From an uncultured Verrucomicrobiota bacterium (GTDB lineage Bacteria > Verrucomicrobiota > Kiritimatiellia > CAIQIC01 > Lenti-01): a DNA stretch of 64,000 bases. The DNA lies in assembly GCA_938003985.1 (NCBI GenBank), contig CALKWZ010000003.1:11906-75905 (forward strand), in the 5' to 3' direction. The notes under the pieces are model-generated. The model was not told the origin of the DNA and made no database searches. It was given only the letters and a program-made list of their open reading frames with translations. A program made the translations under genes and the position numbers. Position 1 is the first letter of the stretch, and every line of letters starts with the position of its first letter. This document shows, in pieces, positions 1 to 7,062 of this stretch.

Positions 1-796
1 ACGCGTCCCAGCGGGCCCGCGGCTGCTTCAGCCGCAGATAGCCGACGAGATATTTGCTCGTGGCGTAGAAGCGGCTCACGTCCTGCGGATCGGCCGGATA
101 GGCGGTGGCCGCCAGCAAGTCGGCGAACGGCGTCCACTGGCGCAGCGGCCGGAACGCGTTGCCTTTGCTCTGGCCCATGCCTTTCGCGGCGCGATAGGCG
201 AATTCGCCGTAGTATTCCGCCAGGCCTTCGTTGAGCCACAGGGGCAGCCGGACCGGCAGGAAACGATTGAAGACCAGATGCGTCATCTCGTGCGCCAGCG
301 TCTCCATCTTGTCCGCCACGGCCGTGCCGGTCTCCTGCAGATACATGACCTGGCCCCGGACGAACGAAGCCGTCCAGGCCTCCATCCCCGGCGTGCCCGC
401 CACGATCCGCTGCCAGTCGCGCGGATCGCGGAAAATGAACACGTGCGAGCGGGCGGGCGAAACGCGGTCGGTCAGATTCGGCAAGTCGGCGGAAATGGCG
501 GCGTAGAACTGTTCGCCCAGGCGCGCCACCTTGGCCGCGAACATCTTTTGGTCGTGGTGCAGGACGAAATGCTCGGTTTGCAGGTGCTGCCAGCGGTACC
601 GGGGATCGTCGAGCAAGGCCAGATCCGCGGCCTGCAAGCCCGTGCGCTCGACGGCGCTGCCGGCGATTTCCTGCGGCGCGGGCGCCGGCGCCGTTCCCGG
701 TCGCGTCCCGGTCGCCGGCAACGTCGGGGGGCGGGCGGGGGCGAGCGCGGCAACGGAAAGAACGAGGATCCCGACGGCGCTCAATCTGTTTTTCAT
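1..796 (-). CDS. Secreted gluzincin-type metallopeptidase (peptidase MA-like), 3' end outside window
   Basis: About 265 residues are visible; the gene runs off the left edge, so its C-terminus is missing. It starts with a signal peptide (MKNRLSAVGILVLSVAALA) and a Pro/Ala-rich stretch. The zinc-binding HEMTH lies near residues 169-173 and a downstream LNEGLAEYYGE near 188-198. HExxH followed by NEGxAE is the pattern of MA-clan peptidase-like domains, with the second glutamate as third ligand. It is probably periplasmic or surface-exposed; the substrate is unknown. A GGAG lies 8 bases before the ATG. It is divergent from the hydrolase at 838, with only 41 bp between the starts and overlapping TATA-like hexamers. 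Confidence 0.8.
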   Translation of the reverse strand, partial: MKNRLSAVGILVLSVAALAPARPPTLPATGTRPGTAPAPAPQEIAGSAVERTGLQAADLALLDDPRYRWQHLQTEHFVLHHDQKMFAAKVARLGEQFYAAISADLPNLTDRVSPARSHVFIFRDPRDWQRIVAGTPGMEAWTASFVRGQVMYLQETGTAVADKMETLAHEMTHLVFNRFLPVRLPLWLNEGLAEYYGEFAYRAAKGMGQSKGNAFRPLRQWTPFADLLAATAYPADPQDVSRFYATSKYLVGYLRLKQPRARWDA

Positions 797-837
797 GGCT
801 TTGACTCCGCGCCCATCGTATAAAAGACCGCAGCGCC

Positions 838-1707
838 ATGCAAGCAAAACGACAAATCGATGCGGACTGGACCGTGACGGGCGAACTCGTGGCGTTCCCG
901 GCGGCCGGCGGCCGCCAGCCGCGGATGCTCGATGGCTTCTACCGGCCCGCGCCGGCCACGCGCGCGCCGCTGGTGGCGTTCGTCCACGGCATGGGCAGCA
1001 ATTTCTACCGCTCGGGCCTGAAAAAGGCCTTCCTGGAAACGGCGCCGGTCCGCGGCTGCGCGGTGCTGTCGTTCAACAACCGCGGCGCGGAGCGGGGCAC
1101 CGAAGACGAAAAATTCAGCGCCTGCCTGGCCGATCTCGACGCGGCGGTCGCTTACGCCCGCCGCCGGGGCCACCGGAAAATCGTGTTCGTCGGCCACAGC
1201 ACCGGTTGCCAGAAAATCGCGTTCTGGCAGGCGCAGCGGCGGCATCCGGGCGTGGCGGGGCTCGTCCTGCTGGCGCCGGCGGACGACTATGCCGTCACGC
1301 GGAACGATTTCGGCGCGCGGTTCGAAATGAAAGTCGCCTGGGCGCGCCGGCAGGTGGCCCGGGGCCGGCCCGACGCGCCGGTGGCCGGACGCTACGAGCG
1401 CTTCACGGCCGCGCGGTTCCTCAGCCTGGCCGATCCGCGGCGCGCCGAGGCGAACGTTTTTCGCTATGCCGGCCCATTGACCCACTTCCGGCGCGTGAAA
1501 TGCCCCGTGCTGGCCGTTTTCGGCGATCAAGAGGAATTCGCGGCGATTCCGCCGGCGGACATGCTGGCCATCCTGCGGAAGAAAAGCGGTTCGCGCCGCT
1601 TCGACGACTGGCTGATTCCCGGCGCGGACCACGGGTTCCACGGCCTGGAAACCGAGCTGGCGGAGGCCGTGTGCCGCTGGGTGCGGGAGGTCGCGCCGTG
1701 CGGCTGA
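838..1707 (+). CDS. Alpha/beta hydrolase (serine hydrolase)
   Basis: A 289-residue cytoplasmic protein with no signal peptide. It shows the alpha/beta hydrolase elements in order: an oxyanion-side FVHGMGSN near residue 55, the nucleophile elbow VGHSTGC with Ser121, an acid in VFGDQEEF (Asp230) and a catalytic histidine in GADHGFHG (His265). The fold resembles DUF1749-type hydrolases. The substrate cannot be told from sequence. A TATAAA at 819-824 lies 13 bases before the ATG and no Shine-Dalgarno is evident, so the transcript leader is probably very short. Its end overlaps the GTG start of rsmD by 10 bases, so the two are likely co-translated. Confidence 0.85.
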   Translation: MQAKRQIDADWTVTGELVAFPAAGGRQPRMLDGFYRPAPATRAPLVAFVHGMGSNFYRSGLKKAFLETAPVRGCAVLSFNNRGAERGTEDEKFSACLADLDAAVAYARRRGHRKIVFVGHSTGCQKIAFWQAQRRHPGVAGLVLLAPADDYAVTRNDFGARFEMKVAWARRQVARGRPDAPVAGRYERFTAARFLSLADPRRAEANVFRYAGPLTHFRRVKCPVLAVFGDQEEFAAIPPADMLAILRKKSGSRRFDDWLIPGADHGFHGLETELAEAVCRWVREVAPCG

Positions 1708-2276
1708 CCGGCGGAGAACACAGCGGGCGGCTCCTGAAGGTCCCGGCGGACGGCACGCGTCCCACGCAGGACAAGGTGCGCGCCGCCATCTATTCCGCGC
1801 TGGCGGCGGCGGTGCCCGGCGCGCGCGTGCTGGATCTGTTCGCGGGGACGGGGGCCATGGGCCTGGAAGCCTGGAGCCGCGGCGCGGCCTGGGTCGATTG
1901 GGTCGAGAGCGGCAAGAACGCCCTGCGCGTCCTGCGCGGCAACGTGGCGGCGCTGGGCGTGCCGGCGGAGGCCGGCCGCGTGCTGGCGGCCGACGCGTTC
2001 CGGCTGCTGGCCGCGCCGTGCGCCGGGTTGCCCTTCGATCTCGCGCTGGCCGATCCGCCCTACGCCGAGGCACAGGAAAAAAACTGGCTGCCGCAACTGG
2101 CCGCGGCGCTGGCGCGCAACGGGTGGGTGCGGCCCGGCGGCGTGTTCGTCTTCGAAACCGAAGGCAAGGCCCCGCCGCCGGCGCTGCCGGATTGGCGGCT
2201 GGCCCGCGACAAGTCCTACGGCTCCACCCGCGTGTGGATCTGGGTGCGCGCTTCCGGCGCCCCGATCGCCCCCTAA
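1698..2276 (+). CDS. rsmD: 16S rRNA (guanine966-N2)-methyltransferase RsmD
   Basis: A 192-residue SAM-dependent methyltransferase that would modify G966 of 16S rRNA in the 30S subunit. It begins RLTGGEHSGRLLKVP and TRPTQDKVRAAIYSAL, typical of the RsmD N-terminus. The SAM-binding motif is VLDLFAGTGAMGLEA near residue 45 and the catalytic motif is ADPPY near residue 120. Length matches the family (about 190). The GTG start lies inside the 3' end of the preceding hydrolase gene, and the protein begins in the expected place from there. Confidence 0.92.
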   Translation: MRLTGGEHSGRLLKVPADGTRPTQDKVRAAIYSALAAAVPGARVLDLFAGTGAMGLEAWSRGAAWVDWVESGKNALRVLRGNVAALGVPAEAGRVLAADAFRLLAAPCAGLPFDLALADPPYAEAQEKNWLPQLAAALARNGWVRPGGVFVFETEGKAPPPALPDWRLARDKSYGSTRVWIWVRASGAPIAP

Positions 2277-2281
2277 AAACG

Positions 2282-2311
2282 TTGTGCGGCCCGCGGCCGC
2301 TCCCCTATACT
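2282..2311 (+). promoter_or_regulatory. Sigma-70-type promoter of glgA
   Basis: TTGTGC (2282-2287) and TATACT (2306-2311) are separated by 18 bp. Transcription would be expected to start at or within a base or two of the glgA ATG at 2318, giving a leaderless mRNA. The hexamers are seen directly; the start point is inferred from normal -10 spacing. Confidence 0.6.
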
Positions 2312-2317
2312 CGGGGC

Positions 2318-3814
2318 ATGGCAAAACCCGATCCAGCGTCCGCCGCCGGCCTGAACGTGCTCTTCGTGGCCTCGGAGTGCGCGCCGTACGCCAAGTGCGG
2401 CGGCCTGGGCGACGTGGTGGCCAGTTTGCCCAAAGCCCTGCGGCGCCTCGGCGCGGATGCGCGCATCGTGCTGCCGCTCTACGACTCCATTTCCCGCGAA
2501 AAATACGGCCTGGTCCCCGAACCGGCCTGCCGGGTCCCCTGCGGCGGCGGCGAAGTCAACGGCTGCGGCGTCTGGCGCGGCACGGCCGACGGCGACGTGC
2601 CGGTCTGGTTCGTCGAGCACGACCGCTTCTTCGCGCGCAGCGGCATCTACGACGACCGCGGCGCGGAATTCCCCGACAACGCGTTCCGCTTCGGCCTGCT
2701 GTGCCTGGCCGCGGCGCAGATCTGCCGCGACCGCGACTGGCTGCCCGACGTCGTCCACGTGCACGACTGGCCCACCGCGGTCTTCCCGGCGCTGCTGGAC
2801 GCCTGGCGCAAGGCCGGCACGCCCTTCGGCCGGGCCGCCGGCGTGCTCACCATCCACAACCAGAGCTACCAGGGCTACTACCATCCGTCGGCGCTGGGCT
2901 ATCTGGGGCTGGGTCCCGAATACTTCACGCCCGACGGCCTCGAAGCCTGGGGCAAGATCAACCTCCTCAAGGGCGGAATCAATTTCGCGGACGCGATCAC
3001 GACGGTGTCGCCCACCTACGCCAAGGAAATCCTGGGCGAGCCCGGCGGCAACGGGCTCTCGGGCTATCTGCAGAAGCGCAGCGGGGATTTCGTCGGCATC
3101 CTCAACGGCGCGGACTACGACGTCTGGAATCCCGAAAACGACCGGAAGATTCCGGCGACGTTCCGCGCGGAATCGCAGATCGGCAAAGGGCTTTGCAAGC
3201 AGGAGCTCCAGGCCCAGCTCGGCCTGGCGCCGGATCCGGCGGCGCCCTTGTTCGGCATCGTCACGCGCCTGGCCTCGCAGAAGGGCACCGCCCTCATGCG
3301 CGAGGCGCTGCCGCGCGCGCTGCGCGGCATGGCGCTCCAGCTCGCCGTGCTGGGCGCGGGCGACGGCGACGACGAGAACTTCTTCCGCTGGCTGGCGCGG
3401 GAATTCCCCGGCCGGGTCGCCGCGGAAATCGGCTACTCCGACGAACTGGCCCATCGCATCCAGGCCGGCGCGGATTTCTTCCTGATGCCGTCGCTGTTCG
3501 AGCCGTGCGGCCTGACGCAGCTGTATTCGCTGCGCTACGGCACGTTGCCGGTGGTGCACGCCACGGGCGGCCTCGAAGACACCGTCGAGCAATACAACGA
3601 AGGCGAAGGCCGGGGCACCGGCTTCAAGTTCTACGCGCCCACGGCGCCGGCGTTCCACGACGCGATCGGCTGGGCGGTGGGCACCTGGTACGACCGCCCG
3701 AGCCACGTCACGGCGATGCGCGAACAGGCCATGCGGGTGCGCTTCGACTGGGAAACGTCCGCGCGGCGCTATCTCGACGTCTATCGCCGCGCGCGGGCGA
3801 AACGCGGAGCCTGA
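2318..3814 (+). CDS. glgA: Glycogen synthase (ADP-glucose type), GT5 family
   Basis: A 498-residue enzyme that transfers glucose from ADP-glucose to the non-reducing end of alpha-1,4-glucan. The N-terminal GT5 domain has FVASECAPYAKCGGLGDVV, whose KxGGL lysine (K26) binds the nucleotide sugar. VHVHDWPTAV follows near residue 150. The C-terminal domain has FGIVTRLASQKG and EPCGLTQLYSLRYG, the acceptor-side E-P-C-G-L motif. Length is normal for the family. The other glycogen genes are not in the window, but a MalEFG-type importer lies 9 kb away. There is no clear Shine-Dalgarno; see the leaderless promoter just upstream. Confidence 0.95.
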   Translation: MAKPDPASAAGLNVLFVASECAPYAKCGGLGDVVASLPKALRRLGADARIVLPLYDSISREKYGLVPEPACRVPCGGGEVNGCGVWRGTADGDVPVWFVEHDRFFARSGIYDDRGAEFPDNAFRFGLLCLAAAQICRDRDWLPDVVHVHDWPTAVFPALLDAWRKAGTPFGRAAGVLTIHNQSYQGYYHPSALGYLGLGPEYFTPDGLEAWGKINLLKGGINFADAITTVSPTYAKEILGEPGGNGLSGYLQKRSGDFVGILNGADYDVWNPENDRKIPATFRAESQIGKGLCKQELQAQLGLAPDPAAPLFGIVTRLASQKGTALMREALPRALRGMALQLAVLGAGDGDDENFFRWLAREFPGRVAAEIGYSDELAHRIQAGADFFLMPSLFEPCGLTQLYSLRYGTLPVVHATGGLEDTVEQYNEGEGRGTGFKFYAPTAPAFHDAIGWAVGTWYDRPSHVTAMREQAMRVRFDWETSARRYLDVYRRARAKRGA

Positions 3815-3821
3815 GCCGCCG

Positions 3822-4397
3822 ATGAAAACGGTCGGCATCGTGCTGGCGGCGGGGGAGTCGCGCCGCATGGGAAGTCCCAAGGCCCTGCTGCGTTGCACGG
3901 ACGGCGTGCCGCTGGCCGCGCGCCAGGCGGACATCCTGCGCGCGGGCGGCTGCGCTTCCGTGGCGGTGGTGCTGGGGTCGGAAATCGAACGCATCCGTCG
4001 CGAACTGCCGCCGGAGCTGGCCACGGCCGAAAACCCCCGCTGGGCGCAGGGCCGGGCCGGCTCGCTGCAGGCGGGCATCGCCGCGTTTCCCGAGGCGGAC
4101 GGCTATCTGTTCCTGCCGGTCGATGCGGTCGGGGTGAAGACCGCGACCGTCCAGGCGACGCTGGCGGCGGCGGCCGGAGAGCCCGCCGCGATCTGGCGGC
4201 CGACGTACCGCGGCGATAAAGGCCATCTGCTGTGGGTGCCGCGGCCGGCCGCGGCGGAACTGTCGCGGTTGCCGGTGGACGCGCGCATCGACGAGTGGGT
4301 CCGGCCGCGGGCGCGGACCCTGGCCGTGGACGATCCCGCGATCCTGCGCAACGTCAATACGCCCGCGGAATGGGCCGCGCTCGCGCGCGGGCCGTAA
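3822..4397 (+). CDS. MobA/MocA-like nucleotidyltransferase
   Basis: A 191-residue NTP-transferase-fold protein. VGIVLAAGESRRMGSPKALL at the N-terminus is the LAAGxSxRMG..K nucleotide-binding signature, and FLPVDAVGV near residue 103 occupies the place of the metal-binding LxxD. In molybdenum enzymes the related MocA makes molybdopterin cytosine dinucleotide, the cofactor of xanthine-dehydrogenase-type hydroxylases. Such a hydroxylase lies 1.3 kb downstream on the other strand, so MocA is the favoured reading. The context is convergent rather than operonic, so this stays an inference. It follows glgA by 7 bases. Confidence 0.75.
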   Translation: MKTVGIVLAAGESRRMGSPKALLRCTDGVPLAARQADILRAGGCASVAVVLGSEIERIRRELPPELATAENPRWAQGRAGSLQAGIAAFPEADGYLFLPVDAVGVKTATVQATLAAAAGEPAAIWRPTYRGDKGHLLWVPRPAAAELSRLPVDARIDEWVRPRARTLAVDDPAILRNVNTPAEWAALARGP

Positions 4398-4403
4398 GGG
4401 CAT

Positions 4404-4438
4404 GAAAAAAGCCGGCGGGAAACCCGCCGGCTTTTCGC
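4404..4438. terminator. Bidirectional intrinsic terminator
   Basis: A 9-bp GC-only stem (GCCGGCGGG / CCCGCCGGC, 4411-4431) with an AAA loop is flanked by a run of A on the left and TTTT on the right. It lies between the convergent nucleotidyltransferase gene and the repetitive-protein gene, so it can end transcription from both sides. Confidence 0.85.
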
Positions 4439-4448
4439 GCCGAGACGC

Positions 4449-5615
4449 TTACCACTCGACCGGTTCGTTCCAGTCCGGCGTCTTGCCGGCCACGCGGGGC
4501 TTGATCTTGGCCTTGGACTCGTCTTCCTTGTCCTGCGCGTCGTCCGGCTTGGCTTCGGCCTTGTCCTGCTTCTCGGCCTTTTTCTCGACCTTTTTCTCGG
4601 CCTTCTTGTCGGCCTTCGGCTCGCTCTTCTTCTTGGCTTCGGCCTTGGGCGCGTCGGCCTTGGCCTTCACGTCGACGACCGGCGTGACGACGGCGGCGCC
4701 TTCGGCGGCCGGGGCTTCGTATTCGGTCTTGCCTTCGAGCACGTCGAGGGCGGCCTCGACCTCGTCGACCGTCGCCGGCTCTTCAAGGGCGACGGGGGCT
4801 TCTTCGGCCACCGGGGCTTCTTCGGCCACCGGGGCTTCGACGGCGACTTCCTCGGCGACGGCTTCTTCGGCCGCGGGAGCTTCTTCCGCCGCTACTTCGG
4901 CGACGGGGGCTTCTTCCGCGACCGGCGTTGCGGGGGCGGCTTCTTCCGCGACGGGTTCGGCAGCCAGCAGGTCCGCGAACGGATCGGCGACGGCTTCCTC
5001 GGCGGCGACGGGCGCTTCTTCGGCGACCGGGGCTTCGACGGCAACTTCTTCGGCGACGGGTTCGGCGGCCAGCAGGTCCGCGAACGGATCGGCGACGGCT
5101 TCCTCGGCGGCGACGGGCGCTTCTTCGGCGACCGGGGCTTCGACGGCAACTTCTTCGGCGACGGGTTCGGCGGCCAGCAGGTCCGCGAACGGATCGGCGA
5201 CGGCTTCCTCGGCGGCGACGGGCGCTTCTTCGGCGACCGGGGCTTCGACGGCGGTTTCTACCGCGGCAGGTTCGGCCGCGAGCAGATCGGCGAACGGATC
5301 GGCCGCGGGCTCTTCAACGGCGACGGGCGCGGCTTCCGCGACCGGGGCTTCGACGGCGGTTTCTACCGCGGCGGGTTCGGCGGCCAGCAGGTCGGCGAAG
5401 GGGTCTTCGGCCGGCGCTGCTTCGGCCGCGGCGGGGAGGGCTTCTTCCGTCGGCAGGGCTTCGACGGCTTCTTCCGCCGGCGCGGCGGTCGCGGCCGCTT
5501 CCGAGACGGCGGGTTCGTCGCCCAGACCGGCCAAAAGCGCATCCAGATCGTCCTGGGCCAAAGCGGGGAACGCGAGGGCGAGCGAGCACAGCGAAACCAT
5601 CATCCAGCGCGACAT
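4449..5615 (-). CDS. Secreted Ala/Glu/Pro-rich repeat protein
   Basis: A 388-residue protein of unknown function. A signal peptide ends at PALAQ near residue 21. The mature part is low-complexity and very acidic: five copies of a 35-residue unit starting DPFADLLAAEP, then a VAEEAP-rich stretch, a Lys/Glu-rich stretch (about residues 315-370) and the end TPDWNEPVEW. In DNA the repeats recur at exactly 105 bp. AAGGAG precedes the ATG. It would be an extended, probably periplasmic protein and no enzymatic domain is visible. It lies 94 bp downstream of the molybdenum hydroxylase operon on the same strand. Confidence 0.75.
   Translation of the reverse strand: MSRWMMVSLCSLALAFPALAQDDLDALLAGLGDEPAVSEAAATAAPAEEAVEALPTEEALPAAAEAAPAEDPFADLLAAEPAAVETAVEAPVAEAAPVAVEEPAADPFADLLAAEPAAVETAVEAPVAEEAPVAAEEAVADPFADLLAAEPVAEEVAVEAPVAEEAPVAAEEAVADPFADLLAAEPVAEEVAVEAPVAEEAPVAAEEAVADPFADLLAAEPVAEEAAPATPVAEEAPVAEVAAEEAPAAEEAVAEEVAVEAPVAEEAPVAEEAPVALEEPATVDEVEAALDVLEGKTEYEAPAAEGAAVVTPVVDVKAKADAPKAEAKKKSEPKADKKAEKKVEKKAEKQDKAEAKPDDAQDKEDESKAKIKPRVAGKTPDWNEPVEW
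4971..5495 (-). repeat. Five tandem in-frame 105-bp repeats
   Basis: The same decamer phase recurs at 4971, 5076, 5181, 5286 and 5391. Each unit encodes 35 residues beginning DPFADLLAAEP. The copies at 4971-5285 are nearly identical and the two nearest the N-terminus have drifted more, which fits recent expansion by slippage or unequal recombination. Confidence 0.9.
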
Positions 5616-5708
5616 ATTTCGACTCCTTCTTGCGTTAGCAATCAGGGCGCAACATAGCCCAACCGGGCGGCCCGGCGCAATGGATTTGTGGCAAAAACCG
5701 TAAAACGC

Positions 5709-6560
5709 TTACAGGTTTTCCAGCGCGTCGCGGACGAGCCGGCCGGACGCCCAGCGGCGGTATTCCGCGGTGGAGCGGATGTCGGCGATGGGCTTCACGG
5801 TGGCCTGGGCCAGCGCTTCGGCTTCGTCGATCAGCTTGGGCGTGAGCTTCTTGCCGGCCAGGAACGCCTCGACCTCGGCCAGCCGCACGGGCGTGGGCGC
5901 GACGGAGCCCAAGGCGATGGCGGCGGCACGGATCGTGCCCTTCTCGACCCAGATGCGGGAGGCCGCCATGACCTTGCTGATGGCCTGGGCCTGGCGGGTG
6001 CCGATCTTGCGGAAGCGCTCCTGGGCCTTGCCCTTCTTGGGCAGGCGGAAGGCCACGATGATTTCGTCGGGGTGGGCATCGATCTTGCGGTAATCGACCC
6101 AAAACCGGTTCAACGGCACTTCGCGCATGCCGGCCAGCGAGGCCAGCAGCACGGAGCCGCCGGTGACGAGCAGGGCGGGGGCGGTATCGCCGGCCGGCGA
6201 CGCGTTGGCGGCGTTGCCGCCGAGCGTGCCGCGCGCCTGGATCTGCTTGGCGCCGACGGTGGCCGCCGCGGCGATCAGCGCCGGCACGTGGCGGTGGATC
6301 TGCACGGCGTCGCCCAAAAAGGCGTGCGTCACGCCCGCGCCGATTTCGATGCGGTCGGGGAAAACCTCGATGGCGCACAGCTCCGGCAGGTTCCAGACGG
6401 ACGTCGCGCGTTCCGGCGTCGGCACGCCGGCGGCCCACTGCACCATGAGGTCGGTGCCGCCGGCCAGCAGCTTGCCGCGCGTTTTTTCGTCGGCCTGCAG
6501 GCGCACGGCCTCGGCCAGGGTCTTCGGGAAGCGGATGTCGATGGTCTCGGTGGTTTTCAT
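5709..6560 (-). CDS. Xanthine dehydrogenase-type hydroxylase, FAD-binding subunit
   Basis: A 283-residue medium subunit of the molybdenum hydroxylase family. FAD-contact motifs are KLLAGGTDLMVQ near residue 30 and TLGGNAANASPAGDTAP near residue 112, the usual LGGN...SPAGD signature. The C-terminal CO-dehydrogenase flavoprotein domain covers about 175-280. The subunit passes electrons from the 2Fe-2S clusters through FAD to NAD+ or another acceptor. It is the last gene of the hydroxylase operon, 13 bp after the iron-sulfur subunit. Whether the substrate is xanthine is not settled by this subunit. Confidence 0.9.
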   Translation of the reverse strand: MKTTETIDIRFPKTLAEAVRLQADEKTRGKLLAGGTDLMVQWAAGVPTPERATSVWNLPELCAIEVFPDRIEIGAGVTHAFLGDAVQIHRHVPALIAAAATVGAKQIQARGTLGGNAANASPAGDTAPALLVTGGSVLLASLAGMREVPLNRFWVDYRKIDAHPDEIIVAFRLPKKGKAQERFRKIGTRQAQAISKVMAASRIWVEKGTIRAAAIALGSVAPTPVRLAEVEAFLAGKKLTPKLIDEAEALAQATVKPIADIRSTAEYRRWASGRLVRDALENL

Positions 6561-6573
6561 GGACGGGCCTCGC

Positions 6574-7062
6574 TCATTTCCGTTTCGCGGCGGGGATCCG
6601 GGCGGCGGCGAGCTTCACGGCGGCGATGATCTTGGCATAGCCGGTGCAGCGGCAGAGGTTGCCGGCCAGCCCTTCGCGGATCGCCCGGGTGGACGGCTTC
6701 GGGTTCTTCGCCAGCAGGGCGTAGGAACTGACGACCATGCCCGGGATGCAGAAGCCGCACTGGACCGCGCCGCATTCGATGAACGCGGCCTGCACCAGCC
6801 GGCCGATGCGCTTCTTCTCGATGCCTTCGATCGTCAGGATTTCCGTGCCGTCGGCCAGTTGCCCGACGGGCAGGATGCAGGACACGACGGGCTCGTCGTC
6901 CACGATGACCGTGCAGGCGCCGCATTCGCCCTCGCCGCAGCTTTCCTTGGAGCCGATCAGGCCGAGATCTTCGCGCAGGTAATCCAAGAGGCGCCGGCCG
7001 GCGGGGGCGCGGACGGCGACGGTCTTGCCGTTGATTTTCCAGGTGCGACGGACGGTGCTCAC
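6574..7062 (-). CDS. Xanthine dehydrogenase-type hydroxylase, 2Fe-2S subunit
   Basis: A 162-residue small subunit carrying two 2Fe-2S clusters. The plant-ferredoxin-like cluster uses CGEGECGACT with a later cysteine in VVSC. The second, helical cluster uses CGFCIPG and LCRCTGY. All eight expected cysteines are present. The GTG start overlaps the stop of the molybdenum subunit in a GTGA, which fixes the start and implies translational coupling. Length and domain order are as in CoxS/XdhC-type subunits. Confidence 0.92.
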   Translation of the reverse strand: MSTVRRTWKINGKTVAVRAPAGRRLLDYLREDLGLIGSKESCGEGECGACTVIVDDEPVVSCILPVGQLADGTEILTIEGIEKKRIGRLVQAAFIECGAVQCGFCIPGMVVSSYALLAKNPKPSTRAIREGLAGNLCRCTGYAKIIAAVKLAAARIPAAKRK

